DNA of 64,000 bases from Cryptomeria japonica (lineage: Eukaryota; Streptophyta; Pinopsida; Cupressales; Cupressaceae): NCBI RefSeq assembly GCF_030272615.1, contig NC_081414.1, positions 522,781,637 through 522,845,636 on the forward strand, read 5' to 3'. The notes beneath the pieces were generated by a model. The model had not been told where the DNA came from. It did not search any database and worked only from the letters and a program-made list of their open reading frames with translations. The translations under genes and the position numbers were made by a program. Shown piece by piece: positions 35,698-46,489 of the stretch; positions within the stretch are counted from its first letter, which is position 1, and every line of letters begins with the position of its first letter.

Positions 35698-38600
35698 TCA
35701 ACCTAATGTACCATCGATGTCCTCTCTCTTTTGCAATGCGTCTATGATTGCCAAATGCTCTTCTACTGAAAGTGTCCAGAATACCTTATTAGCAGGTCTA
35801 CCTTTGTATCTTTCTAATTTGATGTTTGTTGCCACCACCAAATGAGAATAGTGTTTAATCTTCTTTTCTGATTGGTAGTCTTCATAAGCTGGTAAGCCAT
35901 TCCTTCTTGCTAAGTATTTGCGTAGCCATGTGCCAACTACCACAACAGACCCAATTGGATACTAAAAACCATCATCATCTACTTGATCACATATCAACTT
36001 TTTCTTAGTATCTAAACATCTAGCTAGCCAATACTCAACCTGCTCATCATTATCCTCAGGTGCAACAACAACATACACATGTCCTAGAAAACAAATTTAA
36101 GTACAAGTAGAAATAAAACTTGTTAGAATTTATAATTCAAATACAATCATAAATCATATGACAATACATAACAATATATAATTTAAATTTATAAACAAGA
36201 AATTGAATTAAATTACCAGGTTGTATGAGGTCTGAAACACGATCATAATCTTCTGATGCAAATGCATGATCTCGGTCTTCATTTCTTCTAGAATCTTGAT
36301 ATTGTGTCGCACTAGGTGTTAAGGATTTGTGTTGCCATTCTTCGACCCATTGCTTATTCTCACATTCTTCCCATTCACCTGCAATACAAAATTGACAAAA
36401 ACATGCAAGCTCTCTAGTCCATATAGTCCAAGTGTTAGAATTAGAACTCTTAAATGAATGCCATCTAGCTGACCCATTGATTGTATCACAATCATATCTT
36501 GGAAGGGTATTCTCCTCTTTAACTATCCAGAAGAAACATCTAATTGTAGAGTTCTGACTTGATCCTATGGATAAAGTTTCACTACACCAATCCACAATTG
36601 CACTTGCATTTTTAAATTTAGCCTTTTCCTCGAATTTGAGTTGCTCTCTGCAAAGGGCTCTCTTAACACATGCATCGGCACCATCATGTTCTCCTTTCCC
36701 ATGTCCGGCCTCAAAAAAACTCCACATGTGTTCAATATTAGTTTTCTTATGAATCCTACTCAACCAATAAAACATTTTAGCATTCTTGAATTGCCCTGTG
36801 CAATTATCTGACCATATTAGATGTTGTGTCATCTGAATTTCTCTCTTCCTCAAATTCTCAAAAAAGGTCTTGAAGCAATACCGGACAAACTCAAATGAGT
36901 GTAATTTATTATCACTCATATAGAAATGGTACTCTCTCAAATTTTTACGATCCTCTTCTGTACTATCTGGTGCATGCCTATAGACAATATGGACAAAAAA
37001 TTGACACTTGCACTGAATTGTAGTATTGTGATTGGACCTCATCTTGTGGTGCAAGCGTGTAGTTCTCTGCAAAGTCAATGACCAAAAGTATACTACTAAC
37101 AGGAAATGTATCCTTACATATTCAAAACTGACCATCAAACCATCTAGCATTTTGAGAGTGTTTAACATATTTAGGTACGATCTTACTCTTAAATTCATTC
37201 ATAAATGCATGAACACTAACTTTTTCAATGATTAGATCGCACCATCTTCCAACCTTTCCATCCTTCAGTGCATACTCAATAGTTTTAAATATTTTACATC
37301 AACTAATTATTGTCCAAAATCATTTGAAAGATTTTCATGCAAACATTCATCCAACAATGCAATATTGCCACATATATCACATACACCAGAAACACATGCA
37401 TTGAAAAGAAATTTTTGTTCATTTGGTGGGTTGCAAAAAAAACTTGATATAAACTCTTTTATAGTTTCAAGTGGTATATTTATACCACTTTCTTGGAACA
37501 TTCCATTACTAAGCATGGTATCACGTATATATCGAAATACATCATAATGGTAGCAAAATTGAAAATGAGTTTTGCAACAACATGTTACTCTTTCCTTGTT
37601 AATTCGAACATACCAAGGTTTACACTTTTCAAAAGACCTTTGACAAATGCTAATAGTCAACACCTTATCATCCAAAAAAAATTTGTACAATTCAATTTGA
37701 GTCATGTCCAATAGGTGTTTTGGATGTGGATCATGAATTTTTGACCCAACTCTTAATTTAAGAACATCTCTAACATTAGGTGATACTCTCGTATTATCGT
37801 GCCAGAATTTTTCAATCAAAGTTTTGACTTCACCAGTAAGTTTCATATCAGACCTTGGTAGTCTACCACTAAAACTCCACAAATTGTTTGCCGAATCACT
37901 TTCAAAGTTAACTCTTCTTTTTATAGCTCTTGACAAATTTTTACGATGAATATTAAGATATCCACTTATGTTACTCATCATTCTTTTATCAAAAGTTATT
38001 TGGCTTACTAAAGTTGTTGTTATTGCCCATCGTGTCACTTTTTTATCTTTAGAACAACTTTTATTTCTAATTGTATCAAAGGCACTAGCAACAGTCGATA
38101 CAACTTGTTTTAAAGACTCGTCCTTCTTCTTGGGTCTAACATAAAAGCCTAACTTCTTCATCACTTTTTGCATTTTAATCATTTTAATTAGTTGTACCAT
38201 TAATTGACATTGAAACCCAAATTTCTTATTATAAAAAAATGTCTAACAATCTATTTACATGTGTCATAATCTGTCTCCATGAAACCAAGCCAGGAAGATT
38301 GTCTAGTACATCACTTTTAATTTCAAAATTTTCATTCGTTTGATTATCATTCAAACATGTTTCATTTTCAATTGGTGTTTCCATGTCTACATCCACATTA
38401 TTGGTTTCAGTTGCACGTGGAATTTCAATTTCATTTGGAGTTTCAAATTCAATTTCAATTTCAGTTTCAAGTTGAGATCTAGTTTCATTTGGGGTTTCAA
38501 TTTGGATTTCAATTTTAGTTTCAACTTGAGTTCTAATTTCATTTGGGGTTTGATTTTCAATTGGCGTTTGATTTAATAAGTAATCTGCTTCTACTAAATC

Positions 38601-38885
38601 ACCAATTTCTTCGTGAGAAAAAACATAGGGTTGTGAAGACATACATGTATCCAATAATAGATCAGAAGATGCACCTAAATTAAATGGTTCTATTGTGTTT
38701 CCTTCGATAGCACTTATGGTCTCATTGATGTTCTCCTCTTCTAAAATGATTATGGAACTTGAAGCTCCTTGTCTCATTCTTTCTCTTCTCTCTCGTTGAC
38801 TTATTGCCTCCTTCTTCCTATTTGTTGCAATCTCCTTAGCTATCAGAACCTTCCTTTGCCTCTTCCTACGTTGATTTGATCCCAT
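35698..38885 (-). pseudogene. Transposase-like gene of the DNA transposon (DFAENY / SDNCTGQFKN / HGKGEHDG family)
   Basis: Minus-strand gene starting MGSNQRRKRQRKVLIAKEIA (ATG 38885). Residues 1-60 are very basic and a Glu/Thr-rich linker follows (ETPNE repeats). After a frame change in an A7 run (about 38231-38237) comes a region with RVSPNVRDVLKLRVG, HPKHLLDMTQIELYKFFLDD, KPWYVRINKERVTCCCKTHF and a Cys pair (CVSGVCDICG). After a further frame change near 37290 come KTIEYALKDGKVGRWCDLII, VIDFAENYTLAPQDEVQSQY and, past another frameshift in an A6 run near 36997, HLIWSDNCTGQFKNAKMFYW and FFEAGHGKGEHDGADACVKR. An intron (36216-36084, GT-AG, phase 1) leads to the last exon 36083-35698 (HVYVVVAPEDNDEQVEYWLA, one in-frame stop, GTLG end). 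The three acidic motifs are spaced as in a DDE/D nuclease, and similar uncharacterised proteins are known from several eukaryotes (from memory, unverified). Confidence 0.68.
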
Positions 38886-39225
38886 GGCTGCACCAAATTT
38901 TGAATTCGAATTGATCTCCTTACCAAATCGACAATAAGACAAAATAAGAGAATTATTAATCAAAACATTCTCTTTGCAGATCGTACCTGTCAGGTAATGA
39001 ATGAAAAATCATTCAATCATTGGGATTTGTGCTTGTGGGCCAAACTCTGGCCCAACGGATCTTTTCAGAAATGGGTGCCTGTTATTTAATGAAACAGGTG
39101 CCCATTTCGCTTTCAATAGTACAAAGCAAAACGGGTGCCCATTTGTTAAAATTAGGGGTGGGAAACAACCCTTAGCATTGTTTTTTGCTTCGGGATAGGC
39201 TTGGTCCCACCAAGCCTATGCTTGG
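38886..39225. repeat. Right terminal and subterminal repeats of the DNA transposon, with promoter side of the transposase gene
   Basis: Three GGTGCCC-type motifs at 39072-39085, 39097-39110 and 39133-39146, then the degenerate inverted terminal region to about 39225, including GGCTTGGTCCCACCAAGCC, a small perfect hairpin (39199-39217). The transposase gene starts just inside, so its promoter must lie in this segment. Confidence 0.55.
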
Positions 39226-40339
39226 ACCTCCAAAAAAATGGCTAAGGTAAAATGACATCAGATTTCTACCTTGGCCTAATTTTTTTATGGCCTTCCTGAT
39301 TGAATTTTTTGATGAAACGAAAACTCATTAGAATTTTCAGCGTCCTGGTTTCAGAAATGTAAATTTCATCATGATAATATTATTTTTACTATTTTTATAT
39401 TATTTATTAATCAAAAGTGGTACCTAAACCTAAAATACCGAGGTTCAGTAAAACTTTAATAACTTTTTTAGTTTTTAGGAATTTAGAAATATAGATTATA
39501 TGACATCGATCTACATACAATGATTTTGAATATTAAAAAAATAAATTGAAAAATATGAAATTTTCATCAAATTATGGTGGTCGTACACTCGATGTTTTGA
39601 AAATATACTTTATTGTCAGTTAAAAATTAATAAAAAATAATAATATTTAATACAAAAATAAGAAAAAATATTCTCATCAATATTGGGTGTCTTAGGGATC
39701 GTTTCCCAAAAGGATTTGCAAAAAATCATTTATTTGCATCAAAAAAGGGTGGTCGTACACGTGTGGTATGGTCCTGAAATAAACATTTTGAAAAACTGGT
39801 TTTTAAACATGCCTACTAAAAAGTGATTTCTACCATGTGGGTATTAAAATAAATTACATATTTGAAAAGTAGACTCCAAGAACTACATTTTCTATTATTG
39901 TAGGTTTTTGAGATTCAATCTCTAAGTGCATCAAATTTTGACATCAATCGACAATAAATTTGAAAAATAGATAAAATACTTCCACTTTTTGCCCAAAAGT
40001 GGGACTCAACTTCTTGCAGCCACCCTCTAAACTTAAAATCTTAAACACTTAGAATTGACTAACATAATACTCAGATTTGATTAACATTCTTTAGACTTAA
40101 TATGTTGCTTAGTGTGACAATGGTTGACGATAAGCTATCAATGTTTGTGGCTTCTACCACCTTTATAATATTGTATGGTGCCCTCCTAACAATGGAATTG
40201 CTACAAATTTGTTGACCGTGAACCCACCAAACAAGATATGCAACCGAGATCAAGCCTCCCCAAACAAAAGAATCCACAATATTGAGATGTTGACTTCTCT
40301 ATAGATGAACCATCAACCCAAGGAAAACAAGATGGTGTG
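39226..40339. repeat. Dispersed repeat with GGTGGTCGTACAC motifs
   Basis: No gene recognised. ATGGTGGTCGTACAC occurs near 39573 and a diverged copy near 39743. The segment 39530-39620 resembles the reverse complement of 54060-54150 (TTATGGTGGTC with the same A/T-rich flanks), so this is a dispersed repeat present in opposite orientation 14 kb away. The part near 40048-40112 resembles 29262-29322. Confidence 0.5.
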
Positions 40340-40822
40340 TGTTGGAATAAATAATTCATACATTAAATATTCACTTAATTGCATTAATTCACTAAATGAT
40401 TTATTATTTAGTTAATTAATTAATTATGAATAATTAATAATTAATATTTATCTCCATGCATAATGCAAACTAGGAAAAACAAACTATGTTAAAGATTTTG
40501 AGAGTTTCATGCATTTAATTAGTCTATTATTCTTTTTGTGCATACATAATTGATTCATGCATTCTATTTTAACTCCCAGTCTTTCTTGTAAACTCCATCA
40601 TTTAGGGTTTCTATCTTTAGAGTTAGATTTCTTTATAAGGATACATTAATATCCTTCATTGTAACTTAAGCAATAAGAAATAAGCAATTTCAAAGCAATT
40701 CATTTAATTATTGTTAATTGTCTTCAATTAATTTTTACTGTTCAATTATATCTTTATGTGTGACAGGTATTCTTGCAAAATATAACTAGGCTTGTGGGAT
40801 TCATATTTCATGAATTCTAACA
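40340..40822 (+). repeat. Ty1/copia-type left LTR (483 bp)
   Basis: Starts TGTTGGAATAA and ends ATTCTAACA, giving the expected inverted TGTTGGAAT/ATTCTAACA ends, and is followed directly by a perfect PBS. It contains AT-rich promoter-like sequence and a poly(A)-type region (AATAAGAAATAAG near 40672). No second copy is seen in the window. Confidence 0.8.
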
Positions 40823-40834
40823 TGGTATCAGAGC
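40823..40834 (+). other. Primer-binding site (tRNA-iMet)
   Basis: TGGTATCAGAGC lies immediately after the LTR and is a perfect match to the plant initiator tRNA complement. Confidence 0.9.
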
Positions 40835-42800
40835 TTCAAATCTGAAGATTACTATTCGATTTTTTGGAGATTATTTGCATTTTACATAGCAAATGTTCAC
40901 CTTGGGTTAATTTGGAGCTCACCATCAGTTCTAGAAGGCTCGAGAAAGTTAGGATAGCCTTTCATTTCATTGAAATCCAATATACAAAGTCCATTTTGCA
41001 AGGGTTCGAAGTTTGACGGTTTTCTCTACTCCAGAGAGTACTTGAAAATTTAGAGCATTTTGGACCCAAAAGAACCTCATGGTTGGATTCAAAAGGCCCA
41101 TCCCATGAATTTGATATATAATTCGACCTATTTGGGCATCAGGGGCATGATTTTTTTATTGGCAAGCTTTTCGAGGCACGCAAAATCTATATGGTCGTAC
41201 CTGCACTTGCGTCAGAAATATTTTCGAAAAAAAAATCAACTAGCTAGTAAAAAAATAAAAATCATTGCTGGGTTTTTTAATTTTTTTTGGTGCATGCGAT
41301 TTCAAAAAGATTAATTTTTTAATTAATTAAAAGAAGTCAAAGTACCATAGCCGCTTTTCTAGCCACTGTCATCAACATGATATCATGCTGACATCAGTGG
41401 TACAGTCACCAGTATGGACCCACTAAATTTGGAACTCTTCTAAATTTAGTTAATTTTCTCTATTTTTACCCCTTCAAAGTTCAAAAAAAGCAACAATTGG
41501 TATTTTGCTCATATATAACTTGAGCATACGGAGACGTTTTTTGGCAAACCATATACCGTTGGAAATCTCTTTTTGAGCCCAATCCAGATATGGAGGTATA
41601 TTTTTCTGATTTTTTCATTTCGGAAGGTTTTTTGCCAGTTGAAGTTAGAAGTTATAGTTTGCACTCTCAGGGGCATATCTTGTGCATTCGACTCCTTTTT
41701 TCGCAAACGAGATATCGTCAGAAAGGTGATTTAGAGCTCTATCCAGATCTTAGGTCCATTTTTGCAAATATATTTCTGGACCCTTTTCTCCTCATTCTGA
41801 AGTAATCAGTGACTTCGTGGCCCTATTCTTCCCTCCTATGATTTGAGCTCCATCTTTTTGTCTTAGATCTCTATTGTTTTTAGCATCATGGAGAATAGAA
41901 TTTAGATTCAGTGAACCTGTCATACCTCTCCCTTGTCAGTATTATGAGGGGGTTTCTACTATTATTTCTAATGCTTCCTTAGTTTCACGTTGGAATGTTC
42001 TATGTATTCAATACTTGTTCCTATGTACTAGGAGATGTAGGGCCATTTACCCACGCATTGTCCATGAGATGAAGCACTTACGTATTTGTTCCTATGTACT
42101 ATGAGATGTGGCGGCCATTTATCCATGCATTGTCAATGAGATGGAATACTTACGATATCAATGCTCTTCCATTCCTATTTATGGAGGTTAGATTTTCAAC
42201 ATCATAGCAATCATTCTACGACAACTTTTGCAGATTCTTCAAGTAGTCTCCTAAGAATGAGTTGGAACCCATTCCTGCCAGTACGATCAAGATGGTCATT
42301 CACATGTAACCCTTCCAAAATCAAAGAGTCAAGGTCCAGTAGGTACTCACATTGCAGAGATATTAGAGAGTCTCGTGGTGGGAAAATCAGCTTCTTCTGC
42401 CCTGTCGTACAGACAAAATCCTAAAAGTCTCGCTTTTGCAAAGTTTGGGGACCTCTTTTATATCGTATCTCATTTTCCCGCTTCAGCGCATGCAAAGTAA
42501 AGAGATGGATAGATATACGTCTGTACTGAGAAAGAGGAAACATCTTTTCATGTCGCAGTATGGATCTAGAATTTTTGTTTCTCTCAGGCGCAACGTGGCA
42601 GCGTGTAAAGCGATTCGGGCTTCAGTCCCCCATAGAAACTCCATGCCAGGTAAGATACCAATTATTCCTAGACATTTTCCATTTCCTTTACCAATCTACC
42701 TTACTCTGTCAGTGTTCAAAAAATTCTACCAATTCTATCCTATTTCATTCCAACTTAATCTTCTCCAATTTAACAACTTTGCCTTCCTCTAGTGGACGTT
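40835..42800 (+). mobile_element. Non-coding internal region of the copia-type element
   Basis: No gag or pol frame is recognisable. The region has diverged tandem segments (around 41156-41300, 41515-41640 and 41665-41800, each with a ...GCAAAC/GCAAGC...GAGCCC/GAGCTC...CCAGAT pattern) and a ~71-bp duplication. This suggests a non-autonomous derivative or an unusually long leader. The end of the element is not visible and the 3' LTR is missing, so the right boundary is arbitrary. Confidence 0.45.
42009..42154. repeat. 71-bp tandem duplication
   Basis: TTGTTCCTATGTACTA at 42015 and 42086 begins two copies sharing GAGATGT, GCCATTTA.CCA.GCATTGTC and ATGAGATG.A..ACTTACG. Confidence 0.85.
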
Positions 42801-43599
42801 ACTAAAAATATTTCATTTATTTTTCAATTTAACATTTTTTTGTAAGAATAGAAGTACGATCAAAACAAAGATGTGGATCAAATCATGCTGGAACATGTGA
42901 ATACTGAAATGATCATCTATATGAGACATCAGATTTCCACAATCCATGAGTTATTGGTCTTGAATGTTTCCGGATTAGATTGTGTGTGAGTATTTTGCAT
43001 CAATTTTTTGGATCACACTATGTGATCCATCATCAAGATCATGGGGATCATGGAGTGTGATCTGAAACGTTGATGCAAAATACTCTCACACAATCTAATC
43101 CGGAGGATGCATGCAAATGAAATATTTTAACTTAAAATAATGTTTGGGCCCACATAAATGAATGGACATCAAGTAAGTCCATATTTGATGCATGCTCGTT
43201 GAGGAGATTTAAGCATATTGTACATGTATGAAAAGCGATATTGCATGGTAATTTCTGCCTAGTTTGAATCTATAATGTTATGTGGAATAAGCTCTATCTA
43301 GATGTAAAGATGAATCTTTATGTGAGTGTTTGTATCTCTCTAGAATCGTATTAAGAAAAGATATGCCCTCTAAAAATGGTTTCATATGTTGGATTCAAAG
43401 AACAAAAGGAGAGGGAAAAGCATATTGAACAAACAAAATAAAGGAAACATAACAAATGAAAAACACTTATAATATTTGTAATTTGTATATTACTATTTCT
43501 TCCCTATGCAATGGCAAATATATTGTTGAATATATAAACTTCATAGATATTTTTAGAAGTTGTTAGAATGGCTAAAAAAACTGCTAAAAGGAAACATTA
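42801..43599. other. Intergenic DNA containing a fold-back sequence
   Basis: No coding signal. The only structure is the inverted repeat listed separately. Confidence 0.5.
42969..43104. repeat. Fold-back element: 35-bp inverted repeats around a 66-bp loop
   Basis: The arm at 42969-43003 (starts TCCGGATTAGATTGTG, ends TTTTGCATCAA) matches the reverse complement of 43070-43104 with one mismatch. The loop has further inverted repeats (GGATCACACTATGTGATCC). The flanks show no clear duplication. It could be a small MITE or part of a larger one. Confidence 0.88.
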
Positions 43600-44450
43600 A
43601 GAATTAATGGAAGTTTTATTTGGTGGATAGTGCTTTGATTATCAAAAAATATAATTGTTGGACAATCTTGTGCATGTTGTGTCTCTTCAAGTAGTCTCCT
43701 AAGCCATAATGCTTCTTGAGATGCCTTTCATGGACCAATATATTCATCCTCTATAGATGATAGTGACACTATTGATTGTTTCTTGTTCCTCCAATAAATT
43801 GTTCATGATCCAAGATGAAATATGTATCCCAAAGTTGATTTTCTATAATCAATATCACTTGTGTAGTCAAAATATATATATCAAACTAAAGTAGATGCCA
43901 AGCTTATAAGTACCTTTGATGTACTCCATATTATTTTTCGTTTCTTTCCAATGTTCAATGTGTCAATGTGCCATGTACTAGGATACAAACCCAACTGCAT
44001 ATGCTATATTTGGTCTTCTTATAGTAAGATACAAGAGACTTCCAACGAGATGTCTATACAATTTTTCATCCACCTTTTTAGTAGAGTTAGCACTAAATTT
44101 TAATCCTACTTCACGTGGTGTATTAGATGATTTACAAACACTCATATTAAATTTCCTTTATACATCAAGATCATATTTAGTTTGAGAAAGCATGAAACTT
44201 CCTTCTTCTTGCCAAACTTGCATACCCAAAAAATAGTGTATTAATCCTAGATCAGTTATTTCATAGGTTTGTTTGAGTTGATCCTTCATATCTTCAATAC
44301 ATTTCATGTGATCTCTTATAATTATCAAACCATCCACATATAGTTCAATAATATTAATTTAATCATCAACATTCTTTACATACAAATCTAGATCAACTTT
44401 ACTTATTCTAAATCATGATTCTATAAAGTATTCTTATAAATTTTTCTTGT
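43600..44450 (-). pseudogene. Ty1/copia pol remnant: RT C terminus and RNase H
   Basis: Minus-strand reading gives ELYVDGLIIIRDHMKCIEDM (the YVDD box with its second Asp changed to Gly), LGLIHYFLGMQVWQEEGSFM, LYRHLVGSLLYLTIRRPNIA (usually TRPDIA), then RNase H with GYIFHLG, WRNKKQSIVSLSSIEDEYIG and KASQEALWLRRLLEETQHAQ. Several stops and frame changes interrupt it. Gag, protease and integrase are absent. It is a decayed fragment, unrelated in position to the LTR at 40340, which is in the opposite orientation. Confidence 0.82.
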
Positions 44451-45323
44451 TTTGTAGTTCTTCACCAAGGGGGCATGCTTCCTCAATTTGAATATTTGTC
44501 TACTTCCTCTACGGTATCCTTTTGGCATCATGATGCTATTTATTTTCAGTAGATTTCCATTAGTGTGCATATTCATGATGATTCATAAGCCCACTAAAGT
44601 GGGGGCAAAATGTAGACTCAAAAATTGCATAACTTTGTGTAATTTTACCTACACTTTTGTAGCCACTTTAGTATCCATTCTCCTAATATTTTAGTAGACT
44701 TGTTTTGTCCCTTGCATCATCCTTTTACCTCTTAGGATGCTCAGGACACCTTTCTAGCAACTACCTCTTTGTATCAATTTCATGTTAATCACATGTTTCT
44801 CTTGTCTTTCATTATTTTTTTAATGTGATTTATTTGGATATTTGTGATCTGTATATACATTTGTGTGTCATGTTATCCTTTTGCAACATCTTAAAGTTAA
44901 AATGTCAGTTCTAAGGATTTTCCATTGGTCACATACCCAAGTTAGTGGAAATGATTTGGAATCCACCTTTTCACATCTTGCAACCTCTCTAGAGTTATCT
45001 CACCAATCTCTCGGATTCTCTTGGATCTCATAGATTTCTCCTTATCTCTCTTACTTGGTATAATAGTTTCTACTTGGCTACAATAGTCTTAATAGATCTC
45101 TTGGCTTTGTGAAGCCTCTTAGGTAATATCTCAAGGTATTCATATTGTGTCTTTGAGTATCTTGGGATTTCTCCCCAATCTATCAGTTTATTTTATGATT
45201 TTATTAACTTTCATCTATTCATCTATCTATCTGGTTGTTGTGGAGGTGGAAACACTAAAACAGGGACTTGATTGACGCAAGTCTCGAAATGGCCCCAAAA
45301 TTTTTTTCTCTTCTTCTCCTCTG
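44451..45323 (+). mobile_element. Possible 3' junction and LTR of another retrotransposon
   Basis: CACTAAAGTGGGGGC at 44593-44607 looks like a polypurine tract, and TGTAGACTCAAAAATTG at 44611 would be an LTR start. The putative LTR is interrupted at 45323 by the pol-less element and may continue after 53163. No second copy is present, so the call is weak. Confidence 0.3.
45319..45323. repeat. Target-site duplication, left copy (CTCTG)
   Basis: CTCTG precedes the left LTR and recurs at 53159-53163 directly after the right LTR. Confidence 0.94.
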
Positions 45324-46451
45324 TGTTGGTGTTTTGATGATGTTTCATTGTGATTGTCATTGATGGACACACACTTATTTGATGTATGAGTTATTCTCAA
45401 CCGGTAGTTGTTCCAACTGGTATTGTATGTCATTAAATATATAGTCTTTGTTTGTTGAAGACTATCGATGTTTTGCAGAAGATGCTTACCGGTCAAAGCA
45501 TGACCAAAGACCCCAAATGGTATGAAGACCTCAAGTGGAACGAAGACCCCGAGCGACAGTTAATCTTTTGATTGGAACACTATGTTCCAGTTTTTCAGTC
45601 TTCATTTGTTAACCAATAATCGGTATATTGTGTTAAATCGGTATAATTATAATGTGTCATGAGTTATCATACACCGACACTTTGGCAGTGTTTCTGTGTC
45701 GTGTTACCAAATGTGTCTAGATGCACTATACCTAGGAAATTATAGTCTAATCTTATTGGACCGACATGAAATCAGGTTCCTATATGAGGACATCATGTCT
45801 AGGGTCTTAAAGAGTTGTTGATGTGTGCGAGTGTTGTAGAGAAGATTAGGTCTATGCAAGAAAAGGTATCTCATGACAGAGATTGAGAGTACAAAATATA
45901 GAAGACTGAAGTAATGTTGGAATGCATTAATAGGGAGTTGTCAAGGATCTAATCAAGAATTATGTGCTACTGTCTAGATCATTCACTTGTTGATTACTAA
46001 TATCTTCGACAAGTCCGAAACCCTTAATCGGGTAGGCCCAGCCAAGCCTATTGTAAATCCTCTAACAAGGTGGTTCACAGTTGTGGATCTGAAATCCTCT
46101 AACAGGGTAGTCTTTAACAGGACTTATCTCCTAATAGAGATCTTGATTCCTAACAGGATCTATTCTGGTGAAAAACATTGTAAGGCCTTAACCGGTGTGG
46201 TTACTATTCTGCAAATAGTTGACTTGTGAGTTTTACTCACCGTGGTTTTTCCCATTTGGGTTTCCACGTCAAAACATCTTGTGTTATAGTGATTGTGCTT
46301 CTATGGGTGAATTATTTATTTGCTATTTGGCTTGTTTGTGTTTTAACCGGTTTATTGTTTAATCTGCTACATCGGTCTGCAGTAAAACTACTTAAGAGTT
46401 TGTTTAAGTTTTGGGGTATACTAATTCACCCCCCCCCCTTAGTATTCATCA
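45324..46451 (+). repeat. Left LTR of the pol-less element
   Basis: Collinear with 52026-53158 with scattered substitutions. Ends in a poly(C) run (about 46429-46438) followed by TTAGTATTCATCA. Confidence 0.94.
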
Positions 46452-46453
46452 AT

Positions 46454-46466
46454 TGGTATTAGAGCC
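46454..46466 (+). other. Primer-binding site (tRNA-iMet variant)
   Basis: TGGTATTAGAGCC, one change from the usual TGGTATCAGAGC, two bases after the LTR. The same variant occurs in the copia at 55089-61595. Confidence 0.85.
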
Positions 46467-46489
46467 AACCTTTCTATAAGTCTAACCAC

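Larger units (their letters stand above)
29352..39225. mobile_element. Two-gene DNA transposon of unrecognised superfamily (boundaries +/- 20 bp)
   Basis: Both ends carry the same ordered motifs in inverted orientation. Read inward from the left: GGGTCCCAATCCCGAGGAAG, GCGGGTTGGG, CCCACTAG, then AAACGGGTGCC. Read inward from the right on the minus strand: GGGACCAAGCCTATCCCGAA, AAGGGTTG, CCCACCCCTA, then AAATGGGCACCCG. Subterminal copies of AAATGGGTGCCC, in both orientations, are dense at 29400-29620 and 39060-39145 and not seen elsewhere. Between them lie two convergent genes: plus-strand 32965-35036 and minus-strand 38885-35698, the latter transposase-like. An old copia remnant occupies 30560-32280. 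I found no clear target duplication. The parts could in principle be independent, but shared ends plus an internal transposase-like gene favour one element. Confidence 0.62.

Noticed and set aside
40071-40277. Minus-strand hydrophobic frame beginning MDSFVWGGLISVAYLVWWVH
   Set aside because: Protein-like at first sight, but no family recognised, no conserved neighbours, and it lies in a dispersed repeat.
4534-40834. TGGTATCAGAG strings as parts of tRNA genes
   Set aside because: They are primer-binding sites next to LTR ends. No cloverleaf can be formed around them.
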